Assembly (NCBI GenBank): GCA_964393615.1
Contig: CAYMUR010000087.1
Span: 1 to 23,109 of the forward strand
Length of the DNA stretch: 23,109 bases
Direction of reading: 5' to 3'
From: CAYMUR01 sp964393615
GTDB taxonomy: Bacteria; Planctomycetota; Planctomycetia; Pirellulales; Pirellulaceae
Numbering within the stretch: position 1 is the first letter of the stretch; every line of letters begins with the position of its first letter. Below, piece by piece: positions 9,830-16,920 of the stretch. Position numbers and translations under genes: made by a program. The notes under the pieces are model-generated. The model had not been told where the DNA came from, did no database searches, and saw nothing but the letters and a program-made list of their open reading frames with translations.

Positions 9830-10468
9830 TCATTCGTCCTCTTCGACTGTTGCTAGCTTGACTTCTTGCATGCCTAATTCAGCGCCCGCATCCAGTGCCG
9901 TTACAACCTTTTCGTGTAAAGCGTCCCCGTGAGCTTTCACAAGAAGTTTCGTCGGCACACCTCGCTTCGAGTCTCCCCGGACAGCATCCCGTAACCGAAC
10001 CCTTAACTCTTGTTCGCTAGGCGCTTCTTCCTCCCACTCACTCGTACTCACGTAATAAGTGTTGTAGGCATCGATGCGTATCGTGACAAAATCTGGATCT
10101 TCATCGATATCCACCGCCTGCTCGACGCTCGGCTGGTTCTGGTCCGGCGCAGGAACCTCAAAAGCCCTTTGTAAACTGAAAGCCGCGGTGACCATAAAAA
10201 AGATCAGTAACAAGAACGTTACATCCACCATCGGAGTCATGTCCATTTCATCATCGATCACATTACGCCGACGAGTCTTGAATTGAATCGGATCGCCTAC
10301 GAACACAGCCTTCTTTCTGGGCCGAGGTTTCGATTCATTACCAGCATCCGGAACCCAAGGGATGTCCACGCCACAGTCGGCACAAACTACCCTACCCGTT
10401 TCCAACAGGACCGAATCGGAAGTGGTGACAATCCCTCCACATGTTGGACATTCTACTCGAACTTCCAC
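9830..10468 (-). CDS. ExbD/TolR-family protein with N-terminal zinc ribbon
   Basis: 212 residues starting at GTG (10468), three bases after the stop of the first ExbD gene; a GGAGG lies 11 bases upstream of the GTG. The ExbD core is clear: a single membrane segment in MTPMVDVTFLLLIFFMVTA, with the proton-carrying aspartate at residue 82, then a periplasmic domain of about 110 residues. The unusual part is the cytoplasmic N-terminus. C7-x2-C10 and C29-x2-C32 (CPTCGG and CADCG) form a zinc-ribbon pattern about 50 residues before the membrane helix, where typical ExbD proteins have only a 10-20 residue tail. The family role is to couple proton flow through ExbB to work in the envelope. The zinc ribbon could dock a cytoplasmic partner or sense metal or redox state; that is inference. 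Confidence 0.93.
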   Translation of the reverse strand: MEVRVECPTCGGIVTTSDSVLLETGRVVCADCGVDIPWVPDAGNESKPRPRKKAVFVGDPIQFKTRRRNVIDDEMDMTPMVDVTFLLLIFFMVTAAFSLQRAFEVPAPDQNQPSVEQAVDIDEDPDFVTIRIDAYNTYYVSTSEWEEEAPSEQELRVRLRDAVRGDSKRGVPTKLLVKAHGDALHEKVVTALDAGAELGMQEVKLATVEEDE

Positions 10469-10471
10469 TTC

Positions 10472-11011
10472 TTACTGAACCTCCAACACGGCGATGTGCA
10501 GTTGAATTTGCTTGGCATGGACGTCGTCCACTGAGCCGACCGCCTGGGCAACGCGCGCCACGTCGCGATGCTTCACACCCCGCTCCGCTTTCACAATAAT
10601 GCTGTCCTTCAGAGTATCCCTATCTAGTTGCTCTTGAATGTAAGCGGCAATTTCCAGTTCCTGGTCTTCGGGACTCGACGAAGTCAACAACCACTCGGCA
10701 GCCTCACCATTTCCCTTGTAAATATAAGCAGAACCAACATCGCCACGAGCAACCGTTACGACAATGGCATTTTGTTCTGCAACTGCACCTCCGTATTTTG
10801 CGGGCGGTAACTGGACGTCCGCCGCAGCATCCATCTTGGAGGCCACCAAAAAGAAAATCAACAACAGGAACGTAATATCAATCATTGGTGTAATATCCAT
10901 CTCACCATCCGATGGCATGGAACGTCGTGGCATGCTCGTCGACCAATCCTGCTCAGGCGAATGATCGTCAAAAACAATAGAATCAAGACTCACCGTGATA
11001 TCCTCCACCAT
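10472..11011 (-). CDS. ExbD/TolR-family proton-channel subunit
   Basis: About 179 residues from the ATG at 11011. The frame also allows a GTG at 11071, which would add 20 residues; neither start has a strong ribosome site. The diagnostic motif is MDITPMIDITFLLLIFFLVASKMD, with the membrane aspartate at about residue 45 that carries protons in ExbD and TolR. The remainder is a periplasmic alpha/beta domain ending in VDDVHAKQIQLHIAVLEVQ, the usual place for the final strand of the fold. It forms an inner-membrane complex with the ExbB homologue upstream and is followed three bases later by a second ExbD. Two different ExbD subunits next to one ExbB suggest a heteromeric stator. Confidence 0.93.
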   Translation of the reverse strand: MVEDITVSLDSIVFDDHSPEQDWSTSMPRRSMPSDGEMDITPMIDITFLLLIFFLVASKMDAAADVQLPPAKYGGAVAEQNAIVVTVARGDVGSAYIYKGNGEAAEWLLTSSSPEDQELEIAAYIQEQLDRDTLKDSIIVKAERGVKHRDVARVAQAVGSVDDVHAKQIQLHIAVLEVQ

Positions 11012-11109
11012 TGGACGTGTTCTTGTTCGCCGGTCGCATCCTGTCAAATCCCAAAACTGGCCGACGTTCACTAGGATTTTCTGTGGCCCACTACTGTATT
11101 CACGCTTCT

Positions 11110-11136
11110 GTGGCCAGGCTTCATTTTGAGGGCCAC
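11110..11136 (-). other. GC-rich inverted repeat between exbB-like and exbD-like genes
   Basis: GTGGCC (11110-11115) and GGCCAC (11131-11136) form a perfect 6-bp stem around a 15-base loop, about 20 bases after the ExbB-like stop. The spacer here is about 145 bases, the longest inside this part of the series. No T-run follows, so I do not call it a terminator; it could stabilise the upstream transcript or tune expression of the two ExbD genes. Confidence 0.3.
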
Positions 11137-11155
11137 GTGGGTTTCATTTACGCGT

Positions 11156-11809
11156 TCACTTTTTTACCTGTTCAGTATTTGTGGTCACTTGCCGAAATGT
11201 CTCAAAAAAATGTGCTAGACCCGTCGCAACAAGGTCTTCCATTTTTCGAATCCGAACATTGATGCTGGCCGTACAAAATACAAGTGGAATCGCAATTGCC
11301 AATCCACTTGCAGTGGTGATCAACGCCACGCTAATGTCCTCGGCAAGCATATCCGGCTTGACGTTCTCCTGGGTCGCCAATTTCGCGAATGCTCCCATCA
11401 TACCAATCACGGTCCCCAGCAAGCCAACCATCGGGGCCGCTTTAATGACCGTGTTCACCCATGAAAGCCTGAACTCAAAATCCGCCAAAATGTCTCGTTG
11501 GAACCTGTCCACCACTAACTGTCGCACCTGGGAATAGCCAATTCCACGATTTTCAATGGCCAATGTCGCCAACTGTGAAATCGCTCGCTGGTCTCCTTCA
11601 ATCATTCCAACTGCCATTTCAAAATCTCCAGCAGCCAATGGCTCATCCAGGGCGGCAAGAAATTCTTCTTGCTCTGCTTCACCACTAAAGCGTTTCTGGC
11701 CAACCCGTAGCCAAACCATGGCGACACAAAACGCACCCCATAATGCGACAAGCGCCAAAATAACGTAAATAACATTCGCCACGATCCCTGTAATGGAACT
11801 CATATCCAT
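11156..11809 (-). CDS. MotA/TolQ/ExbB-family proton channel
   Basis: 217 residues from the ATG at 11809; an ATG two codons later is an alternative, and the longer frame from 11869 runs back into the previous gene. Three transmembrane helices are visible: residues about 8-33 (ANVIYVILALVALWGAFCVA), 122-145 (the block containing APMVGLLGTVIGMMGAFAK) and 158-182 (ISVALITTASGLAIAIPLVF). The second and third match the conserved pore helices of TolQ and ExbB, including the threonines that line the proton path. The cytoplasmic loop between helices 1 and 2 is helical, as in the family. It follows the TonB-topology protein by 25 bases and precedes two ExbD genes, the standard partner arrangement. The family call is very secure; the cargo of the motor is unknown. 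Confidence 0.95.
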   Translation of the reverse strand: MDMSSITGIVANVIYVILALVALWGAFCVAMVWLRVGQKRFSGEAEQEEFLAALDEPLAAGDFEMAVGMIEGDQRAISQLATLAIENRGIGYSQVRQLVVDRFQRDILADFEFRLSWVNTVIKAAPMVGLLGTVIGMMGAFAKLATQENVKPDMLAEDISVALITTASGLAIAIPLVFCTASINVRIRKMEDLVATGLAHFFETFRQVTTNTEQVKK

Positions 11810-11834
11810 GATTTTTACTCGCCAGTATTTGAGA

Positions 11835-12746
11835 TTAACGGTAAGCCTGGTCCATAACAAACAATTCAAAACCTTGTTTCGTCGTCTTCACGCCAAAATC
11901 GGTGCGCCGAATTGACGTGCGTTCCTGGTCGGCCGCCTCGGCAAAGTTTGCTTCCCTGTGCAACAATAACTGCCAGGAGTCTTCCGGCCAAAACTGTAAT
12001 ATAACACCTTGACCGATGCGAATACCGGCTTTTTCAAGCAGTTGTTGATCCAATTCCGCCAAGGGATCGTTCCCAGTCCAAACAAAGTAATCACGCTTTT
12101 CTTCACCTTTCGGTCCGTGACGCGTCGTAGGCTGGGCTTGGGAAAATTTTGCCGCATAATCCAGCATATCGCTTTCGTGCCGAAATACTCCAAGTTCAAT
12201 CTTAAAAAAGTCCAACTGCCGGGCATATGCTTCTTCGGAGGTCGTAATGTAATTAATTTTACGTTCCGGCCGTTTTCCTCCGATCCCACCCGGCCCCTTC
12301 GTGCGATGATCTCCCAGACCACTCCCCTTACCTACAAGTGAGCTGTCACCATGTAGTGTATCAAGAACTGCTGCTTGCGTGGAAACAACGTTTGTCACGG
12401 CTTGCAACGTTTCACTCAATTGTGGCTGTTCGACATCCGGCAACTCGTCCACGCCGGGCGGTTCAAGGTCTTCGGCCATTCCCAAGGCGTTTTCGCCACT
12501 CTCACCCAGGTCTTCAAGATATTCAACCGGCCGGGTCATCTGTCGAGAATAAACACGAGTCGTCAACCAGATTAAAAACAGCGTCGTCGTAAAAAAACCA
12601 ACGACAATCAACAACGCGACCACACTGCTGGCCACTTGATCATAGGCCGACACCTGCAGCTCGGACTGCCGACGTTTCGGCTTCGCTGAACGGGAGTGTT
12701 CCTCGGCAGGACCCATTGGCTGATTCTTCTCCTCTACTTCTTCCAC
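11835..12746 (-). CDS. Single-pass periplasmic protein with TonB-like topology
   Basis: 303 residues if translation starts at GTG (12746). The in-frame ATG at 12716 has a GGAG 12 bases upstream and is an alternative. A basic cytoplasmic tail (residues 1-37) is followed by one membrane helix (about 38-62, YDQVASSVVALLIVVGFFTT). Next come an acidic, proline-containing stretch (about 70-115), a glycine-rich linker (GKGSGLGDHRTKGPGGIGG), and a C-terminal domain of about 140 residues (RQLDFFKIELGVFRHESDML to the end) that I cannot assign. The topology and its place directly upstream of ExbB and ExbD genes recall TonB or TolA, but I see no TonB C-terminal motif. I infer that it is the moving arm of the motor or a protein that replaces TonB. 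Confidence 0.85.
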   Translation of the reverse strand: MEEVEEKNQPMGPAEEHSRSAKPKRRQSELQVSAYDQVASSVVALLIVVGFFTTTLFLIWLTTRVYSRQMTRPVEYLEDLGESGENALGMAEDLEPPGVDELPDVEQPQLSETLQAVTNVVSTQAAVLDTLHGDSSLVGKGSGLGDHRTKGPGGIGGKRPERKINYITTSEEAYARQLDFFKIELGVFRHESDMLDYAAKFSQAQPTTRHGPKGEEKRDYFVWTGNDPLAELDQQLLEKAGIRIGQGVILQFWPEDSWQLLLHREANFAEAADQERTSIRRTDFGVKTTKQGFELFVMDQAYR

Positions 12747-12960
12747 TTAATGCTTACAGTCCCCGTTTCGTAAACCGGCCTCTAATTGGCTGACCTTTTC
12801 AGGTCCCAACCATCCTCATCATTAACTGGCTAGCTAACCTCCAACAACATCGCCGCCATGGTCGTCATTCAAAATACCCTTATGCTCGTGAACCCTTATG
12901 CTCGTGAACCCTTATGCTCGTGAACCCTTATGCTCGTGAACCCTGCCCGAGACCTCAACG
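12747..12960. other. Spacer containing a tandem-repeat array
   Basis: A gap of 214 bases between the stop of the cyclase-fold gene and the start of the TonB-topology gene. The 16-base tandem repeats fill the part nearest the cyclase gene. The rest shows no ORF, promoter or terminator that I can support. Confidence 0.5.
12877..12940. repeat. Tandem array of four identical 16-base units
   Basis: Four perfect head-to-tail copies of CCCTTATGCTCGTGAA (12877-12892, 12893-12908, 12909-12924, 12925-12940) followed by a partial CCCT. There are no spacers between copies, so this is not a CRISPR. Sixteen is not a multiple of three, so copy-number changes would break any reading frame; the array lies between genes. 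It starts 16 bases past the upstream stop codon. Confidence 0.97.
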
Positions 12961-13559
12961 TCATTCCCAGAAGTCGCCTTCCGGCTGGACGGACAAGTAC
13001 CACTGTTTCCAATGAGAAATTGCGTCTTGTTTTTCGGTCTCGCTCGGTTCGTCGGGCAAACCAAAACCACTAAATTTTCGACTGATAAACCTCAATCCGG
13101 TGCGACCTTGTTGAATAATTCGTGGGTCCGGATCAGACAACGCGTAAATCAGCGCTGGAACTCGGTCCAAATCTCGAATTTGCGAGAGCATTTTGACGGC
13201 AACAAAACGCGGTTGAAATTTACCAGCCCGGACCAACCGCTCAAGCCGTGTGAGCTGCGCAGATCGCTCCGCAAAATCATCGCTTAGTTGAAGGTCAACA
13301 GGCTGTTCAGAAGACCATTCCAGATCAGCATCTGTTTCCAAACGTTCCAGAATCTGCTCGGTATCACTGATGATCTTTTTCGCCTTAATGCGACCGTCTT
13401 TGCCAACCTCCCACGGTCCATCCGGTAAAGCCTTGCCTGCCAGTAACGTCCCATCAAACCGGTTGTTGTCCAGCTTCATGCGCGTACTGCGCTGCAGGAA
13501 AAGCAATGCAAATGCAGTGTCGACTTCTTCGGTAATGTCTTTGTTCCAACCACCGTTTT
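12961..13559 (-). CDS. C-terminal fragment of the squalene-cyclase-fold protein (open into assembly gap)
   Basis: This frame is open from the gap to the stop at 12961. Just after the gap it reads NGGWNKDITEEVDTAFALLFL, the last barrel repeat of planctomycete squalene-cyclase/prenyltransferase-repeat proteins, where DTAFALLFL is a typical block. A linker with KALPDGPWEV follows, then a C-terminal module with a HEAT-like repeat (RLVRAGKFQPRFVAVKMLSQ and ALIYALSDPDPRIIQQGRTG). A start inside it (13506, TTG) is not credible, because the homologous sequence continues upstream into the gap. It should be read as the continuation of the gene at 13585-14637, making a protein of roughly 540 residues. 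Confidence 0.8.
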
Positions 13560-13569
13560 NNNNNNNNNN
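13560..13569. other. Assembly gap (10 N) splitting a gene
   Basis: Ten N inside the cyclase-fold gene. The same 14 bases (CCAACCACCGTTTT) occur immediately left of the gap and again at about 13602-13616, as if two contig ends overlap but were not merged. The intervening 33 bases contain a 6-bp inverted repeat (CCGAGG at 13573-13578, CCTCGG at 13589-13594), a common cause of chimeric ends. Confidence 0.95.
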
Positions 13570-13584
13570 AGGCCGAGGTTTCGA

Positions 13585-14637
13585 TCATCCTCGGTGCGTG
13601 GCCCAACCACCGTTTTCTTTTTGCTCCCGCCGTAAAAACTGAACTCCAGCATTGTACCACGACGGTTCATTTTGTGGTTGTCCCGTGACAATTTCTTGAA
13701 ATGCCTGGTATCGCTCCAGGGCATACATGTAGTAGTACGTGTACAGTGTATTCTCATACGTGAAATGCTTTTCAAACCAGGCATTGCCCAAACCGAGAGC
13801 GGTGTCTAACAAGTCTCTGTCAACCCGCTCAGACAATGGACCAGCAAGCCTTTCTGGAGCTTTTCGTAATACTGCTGGAGTACTGGTGTTGATAGACTGC
13901 TTGCGGGGCTGTGCAAGCTGTAACAAATCGGCCAAAACGTACAAACTACCAAGCCCCGCAGCCACCATCGAATGCCGTATTTCCGATTGCGCCCGTGAGC
14001 GAGGCTGGCCACCGACACCAGGATCATTTCCCTGATATCCCCAGGCACCACTGGGAGCTTGAGTCCGTAACACCCAATAACACGCCGCCGTTGCCGAACC
14101 AATGGAAATGGGTATGTCATTGTGATTGGCCGTCCACAAACAGAGTACACCATACTGTGTCATCGAAGTATCGCCCGTGGCAGAATTTTTTTGGCCCACC
14201 GGGTAACCCCAGGCACCATAAGGGCGCTGTCGAATCTCCAGCGAGCGCATCAGCAGGTCAATTTCAGGCCGGTACTTCTGCGCATCCAATTCACACAAAA
14301 AGATACAGGTGATTGCCGTACTGTAAATACTTTCCCGATGTTGGATTGTTTCCGGCGTACTGTCACTAAGCTCGGCCTGACAAGCTGCCACGGCGCTTTG
14401 AATTTTCGGATGATTCTTTTTGCCAAACTCGTTATAGTACGCCATGGCAATCAGACTTTTGCCGCCAAGCTGATCGTGATCTGCCTTGTCAAGCCGCTGG
14501 ATAGCCTGCCTGCGCAAGGCACGCACTATTTTACTCTGCGGAGTATAGGCAGCAGCAGGAGACGCAGCGCCACAGCAGGCTAGCGCAACAACACAGAACG
14601 ACATGAAACGGCGCAGATTCACTGCACACCAACACAT
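13585..14637 (-). CDS. Secreted squalene-cyclase/prenyltransferase-repeat (alpha-alpha barrel) protein, N-terminal part
   Basis: 350 residues visible from the ATG at 14637, which has GGAGG six bases upstream; the frame extends to a TTG at 14658 that is less likely. Residues 1-30 form a signal peptide (FMSFCVVALACCGAASPAAA, then YTPQ). The body has the repeats of the alpha-6/alpha-6 barrel fold: GGKSLIAMAYY, YGAWGYPVGQ, DTSMTQYGVLCLW, SGAWGYQGND and QFLRREQKENGGW. No DXDD catalytic motif of squalene-hopene cyclases is visible, so enzymatic cyclisation is doubtful. The frame stops at 13585, just after NGGW and next to the N gap. I think the stop is an assembly artefact and the gene continues at 13559. 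As the first gene of the series and exported, it may bind a ligand or polymer in the periplasm. Confidence 0.85.
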   Translation of the reverse strand: MCWCAVNLRRFMSFCVVALACCGAASPAAAYTPQSKIVRALRRQAIQRLDKADHDQLGGKSLIAMAYYNEFGKKNHPKIQSAVAACQAELSDSTPETIQHRESIYSTAITCIFLCELDAQKYRPEIDLLMRSLEIRQRPYGAWGYPVGQKNSATGDTSMTQYGVLCLWTANHNDIPISIGSATAACYWVLRTQAPSGAWGYQGNDPGVGGQPRSRAQSEIRHSMVAAGLGSLYVLADLLQLAQPRKQSINTSTPAVLRKAPERLAGPLSERVDRDLLDTALGLGNAWFEKHFTYENTLYTYYYMYALERYQAFQEIVTGQPQNEPSWYNAGVQFLRREQKENGGWATHRG

Positions 14638-14789
14638 TCCATTCCTCCACACCACCAATCTGGGACCTCGCCATTACGGCTGATAGATGATACTCGCCAA
14701 CGAAGGGGGTACGAGTCCATTTTTGGTGTCACCTACCACTCAGCATCGTCTTTTGATAAATAGTCGGCAGGCACTTGTTCCTCCGATAA

Positions 14790-14818
14790 AGATTACAGTT
14801 ACCTCCACGAGGTGTCAA
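14790..14818 (-). promoter_or_regulatory. Sigma-70-like promoter for the envelope gene series
   Basis: On the minus strand a perfect TTGACA (14818-14813) is followed after exactly 17 bases by TAATCT (14795-14790), which keeps the three most conserved -10 bases. Transcription would start near 14783, giving a leader of about 145 bases before the ATG at 14637. Housekeeping promoters in planctomycetes are poorly characterised, so confidence is moderate. Confidence 0.45.
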
Positions 14819-14855
14819 CCACTGGGAGTTCCTGTTGATCAACGAATGGACTAAC

Positions 14856-14896
14856 AATGACACGGCGAAAATGACACGGCGGAAATGACTCGGCGG
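14856..14896 (-). repeat. Three 14-base direct repeats upstream of the promoter
   Basis: Head-to-tail units on the minus strand: CCGCCGAGTCATTT, CCGCCGTGTCATTT and TCGCCGTGTCATTG, differing at one to three positions. They lie about 38 bases upstream of the -35 hexamer, where an activator would bind. They may be operator half-sites or a small degenerate minisatellite. Confidence 0.8.
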
Positions 14897-15128
14897 CCCT
14901 GGTCCTGTCTGCAGATGCCGATCAAACAGATCGTTCTCCCTACAACACCCTACACTGGTTTTGTCTCCACGATTTAAGCAGTCATCCTATGGAATGATTC
15001 CAAATCAACATCAAGATCACCTGGCACCATCAGCAGTGCTTGGAATTCAAAAACCGTTGTGGTTTGAAGCTCGGTCAGTCATTGGCAAATTCTCGTCGTT
15101 GTTGACATGAGCAATCCTAAAAATACCA

Positions 15129-15178
15129 CTGGCAAAATAGTGGCCCTCGATCTTGAATCGTAGGGACCACTTTGCCGG
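15129..15178 (-). terminator. Rho-independent-type terminator of the symporter gene
   Basis: Long bulged hairpin about 30 bases after the symporter stop. On the plus strand the left arm reads GGCAA, AGTGG, CCCT, CGAT and the right arm ATCG, AGGG, CCACT, TTGCC around the loop CTTGA. That is about 18 pairs with two single-base bulges and one 3-base bulge. Read in the direction of the symporter, it is followed by TGGTATTTTT, so a short U-tract is present. No gene ends from the other side. Confidence 0.65.
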
Positions 15179-15207
15179 CTGACACCCTGTACATCTACCA
15201 CGCCCGC

Positions 15208-16920
15208 TTACCAAAAAAAGACCAGGTTCAAAAATCCTAGTACGAGTAACAAGACCACTGCCAGCACAACAGGGCTAATAGACCAAATCGTTTTTCTATC
15301 CGCAGACGGGACCGGATAATCCGGACCCGATGGCATGTTAAACCGAGAAGATTCCAACCAGGTTTTTCCCGGGTCGGCAACGGATGAATTCTCATCCACT
15401 GCCGGCCAAAAGATTGTCAAACCTGGCACATCCTCTCGCCTGGCCCAGCCTACGATGTAACTAATCACAATCATCGTCATGCCTGTCACGGCAATGCTCC
15501 ACAAGTATCCCCACCATGTATTCGACCACCAGACCGGTAGTGACGTTGCCCCCAGAAATTCCACCAGAGGATCGAGAAAGCGTGTCAAGCCGCAGAGAAT
15601 TCCAGCAACCAGGCCCACCGTCGCCGAACACCGCGCAACAGGTGTCAGGACTCCCATCAAGTAAACCGTAAACAGTGGCACAACAGCCACACCGGTTATT
15701 TTCAAATAAAAAGCGACCATTCCCGCCTCAAGAAAGGGGATGTAGGCAAACGAGATGGCAATAAACACTAGTGTCACCACACGTGAGACGGTCAGATAAT
15801 GGCGATCACTGGCCGAGCGGACTAAGAATCTGGCATAAATATCCCGGGTGAATGTGGATGCCAATGCGGAACCGATAGAATCGTACGTCGACAGTCCACC
15901 CGCCAGTAATCCGGCGACAACAATTCCAAGCAATCCTTTCTGCATTTCTGGTAGAAAAATTTCGATTAATGTCGGAAAGATTGCATCCGCCCTTTCCAAA
16001 TCAGGTATTACGGCACGTCCAAGAACGCCCAGCGTCACATTAAACCACATGACGACAGCTGTCACAGCACCAGCCACAACCGCCGCCATTTTCATGTCCC
16101 ACACGCTACGAGCTGCTAACAGACGCATCGCCTGCGATTGATTGATGACGCAGTATGCCGAGAGAAGGATAATAAATCCGATCACCACCAGCCACGACGG
16201 AACATCCGGATCATCATACCCGCCAATGTGTAGCATGGCCTGTGCCCTGGTTTCGCTCAGTCTCTCGTTTGTGACATGACTACTGAGTTGTTCTTCCAAT
16301 CCATTCCATCCTCCGACCACGTTCCAGACGGTCCACCACAATGCTACCGCGGCCACCAACATCACGATGGACTGCAACGAGTCTGTGACAGCGACTGAAC
16401 GTAGCCCTCCCATTGCAGTGTAGATGCCAGCCCCGGCAGCGATTGTCACGATCAACCACCATGTCTGCTCTTCCCAACCGGTCAGAATACTAAATGTCAA
16501 ATAAAGTGAAACGGCAACGTTGGCCATCACATTCGTACGGGTTTGAATCTGTATCAGGACACTCATAACACGAGCCAATGGACCAAACCGATATTCCAGG
16601 TACTCAGCATTCGTAAACATCCCAGATCGATACATCGGTACAAAGACGATGTACGATACCAAGCACCAGCCAACGCTCAGGCCTAACCACCATGGTGATA
16701 AAAACGGCAGGCCTTGATCATACGCGCCACCAGCAACCGCTACGTAATCACCACTATCCACCGCCGTCGCAAACATGGACAACCCAACCATCCACCACGG
16801 CAACCGTTTGGCCGCCAGAAACCAGTCTACGGTACTGCGAGTTCCCCGCGCCAGCCAAAGACCCACGAGAATAATGGAGCCGTTGATGGCAATGACAATT
16901 AGCCAGTCGAGTGAAGACAT
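15208..16920 (-). CDS. Sodium:solute symporter (SSS family)
   Basis: 570 residues from the ATG at 16920; the open frame continues upstream to 17046 but the extra residues look non-coding. An integral membrane protein of the SSS/SGLT family with at least 13 hydrophobic segments. Family landmarks are the first helix (LDWLIVIAINGSIILVGLWLA), RSTVDWFLAAKRLPWWM, the GGLRSVAVTDSLQS block (171-184), and AGGLSTYDSIGSALASTFTRDIY (340-362). The last is the helix that carries sodium-binding serine and threonine residues in this family. The substrate cannot be told from sequence; sugars, amino acids and organic acids are all known. No good ribosome site precedes the ATG. It is monocistronic, ends before a terminator, and faces away from the haem/propeller lipoprotein gene. 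Confidence 0.93.
   Translation of the reverse strand: MSSLDWLIVIAINGSIILVGLWLARGTRSTVDWFLAAKRLPWWMVGLSMFATAVDSGDYVAVAGGAYDQGLPFLSPWWLGLSVGWCLVSYIVFVPMYRSGMFTNAEYLEYRFGPLARVMSVLIQIQTRTNVMANVAVSLYLTFSILTGWEEQTWWLIVTIAAGAGIYTAMGGLRSVAVTDSLQSIVMLVAAVALWWTVWNVVGGWNGLEEQLSSHVTNERLSETRAQAMLHIGGYDDPDVPSWLVVIGFIILLSAYCVINQSQAMRLLAARSVWDMKMAAVVAGAVTAVVMWFNVTLGVLGRAVIPDLERADAIFPTLIEIFLPEMQKGLLGIVVAGLLAGGLSTYDSIGSALASTFTRDIYARFLVRSASDRHYLTVSRVVTLVFIAISFAYIPFLEAGMVAFYLKITGVAVVPLFTVYLMGVLTPVARCSATVGLVAGILCGLTRFLDPLVEFLGATSLPVWWSNTWWGYLWSIAVTGMTMIVISYIVGWARREDVPGLTIFWPAVDENSSVADPGKTWLESSRFNMPSGPDYPVPSADRKTIWSISPVVLAVVLLLVLGFLNLVFFW

Larger units (their letters stand above)
14638..15207. other. Intergenic region with promoter, direct repeats and terminator
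   Basis: About 570 bases without a supported gene. Near the cyclase gene it holds a promoter candidate and, farther upstream, three 14-base direct repeats. Near the symporter gene it holds a long hairpin. Each is listed separately. The middle (about 14900-15128) shows nothing I can name. Confidence 0.6.

Noticed and set aside
9351..9932. 193-residue plus-strand frame
   Set aside because: Lies opposite the N-terminal half of the propeller gene, runs through the N gap and has no family features.
12877..12940. CRISPR-like array
   Set aside because: The 16-base units are directly adjacent with no spacers, and there are no cas genes; it is a simple tandem repeat.
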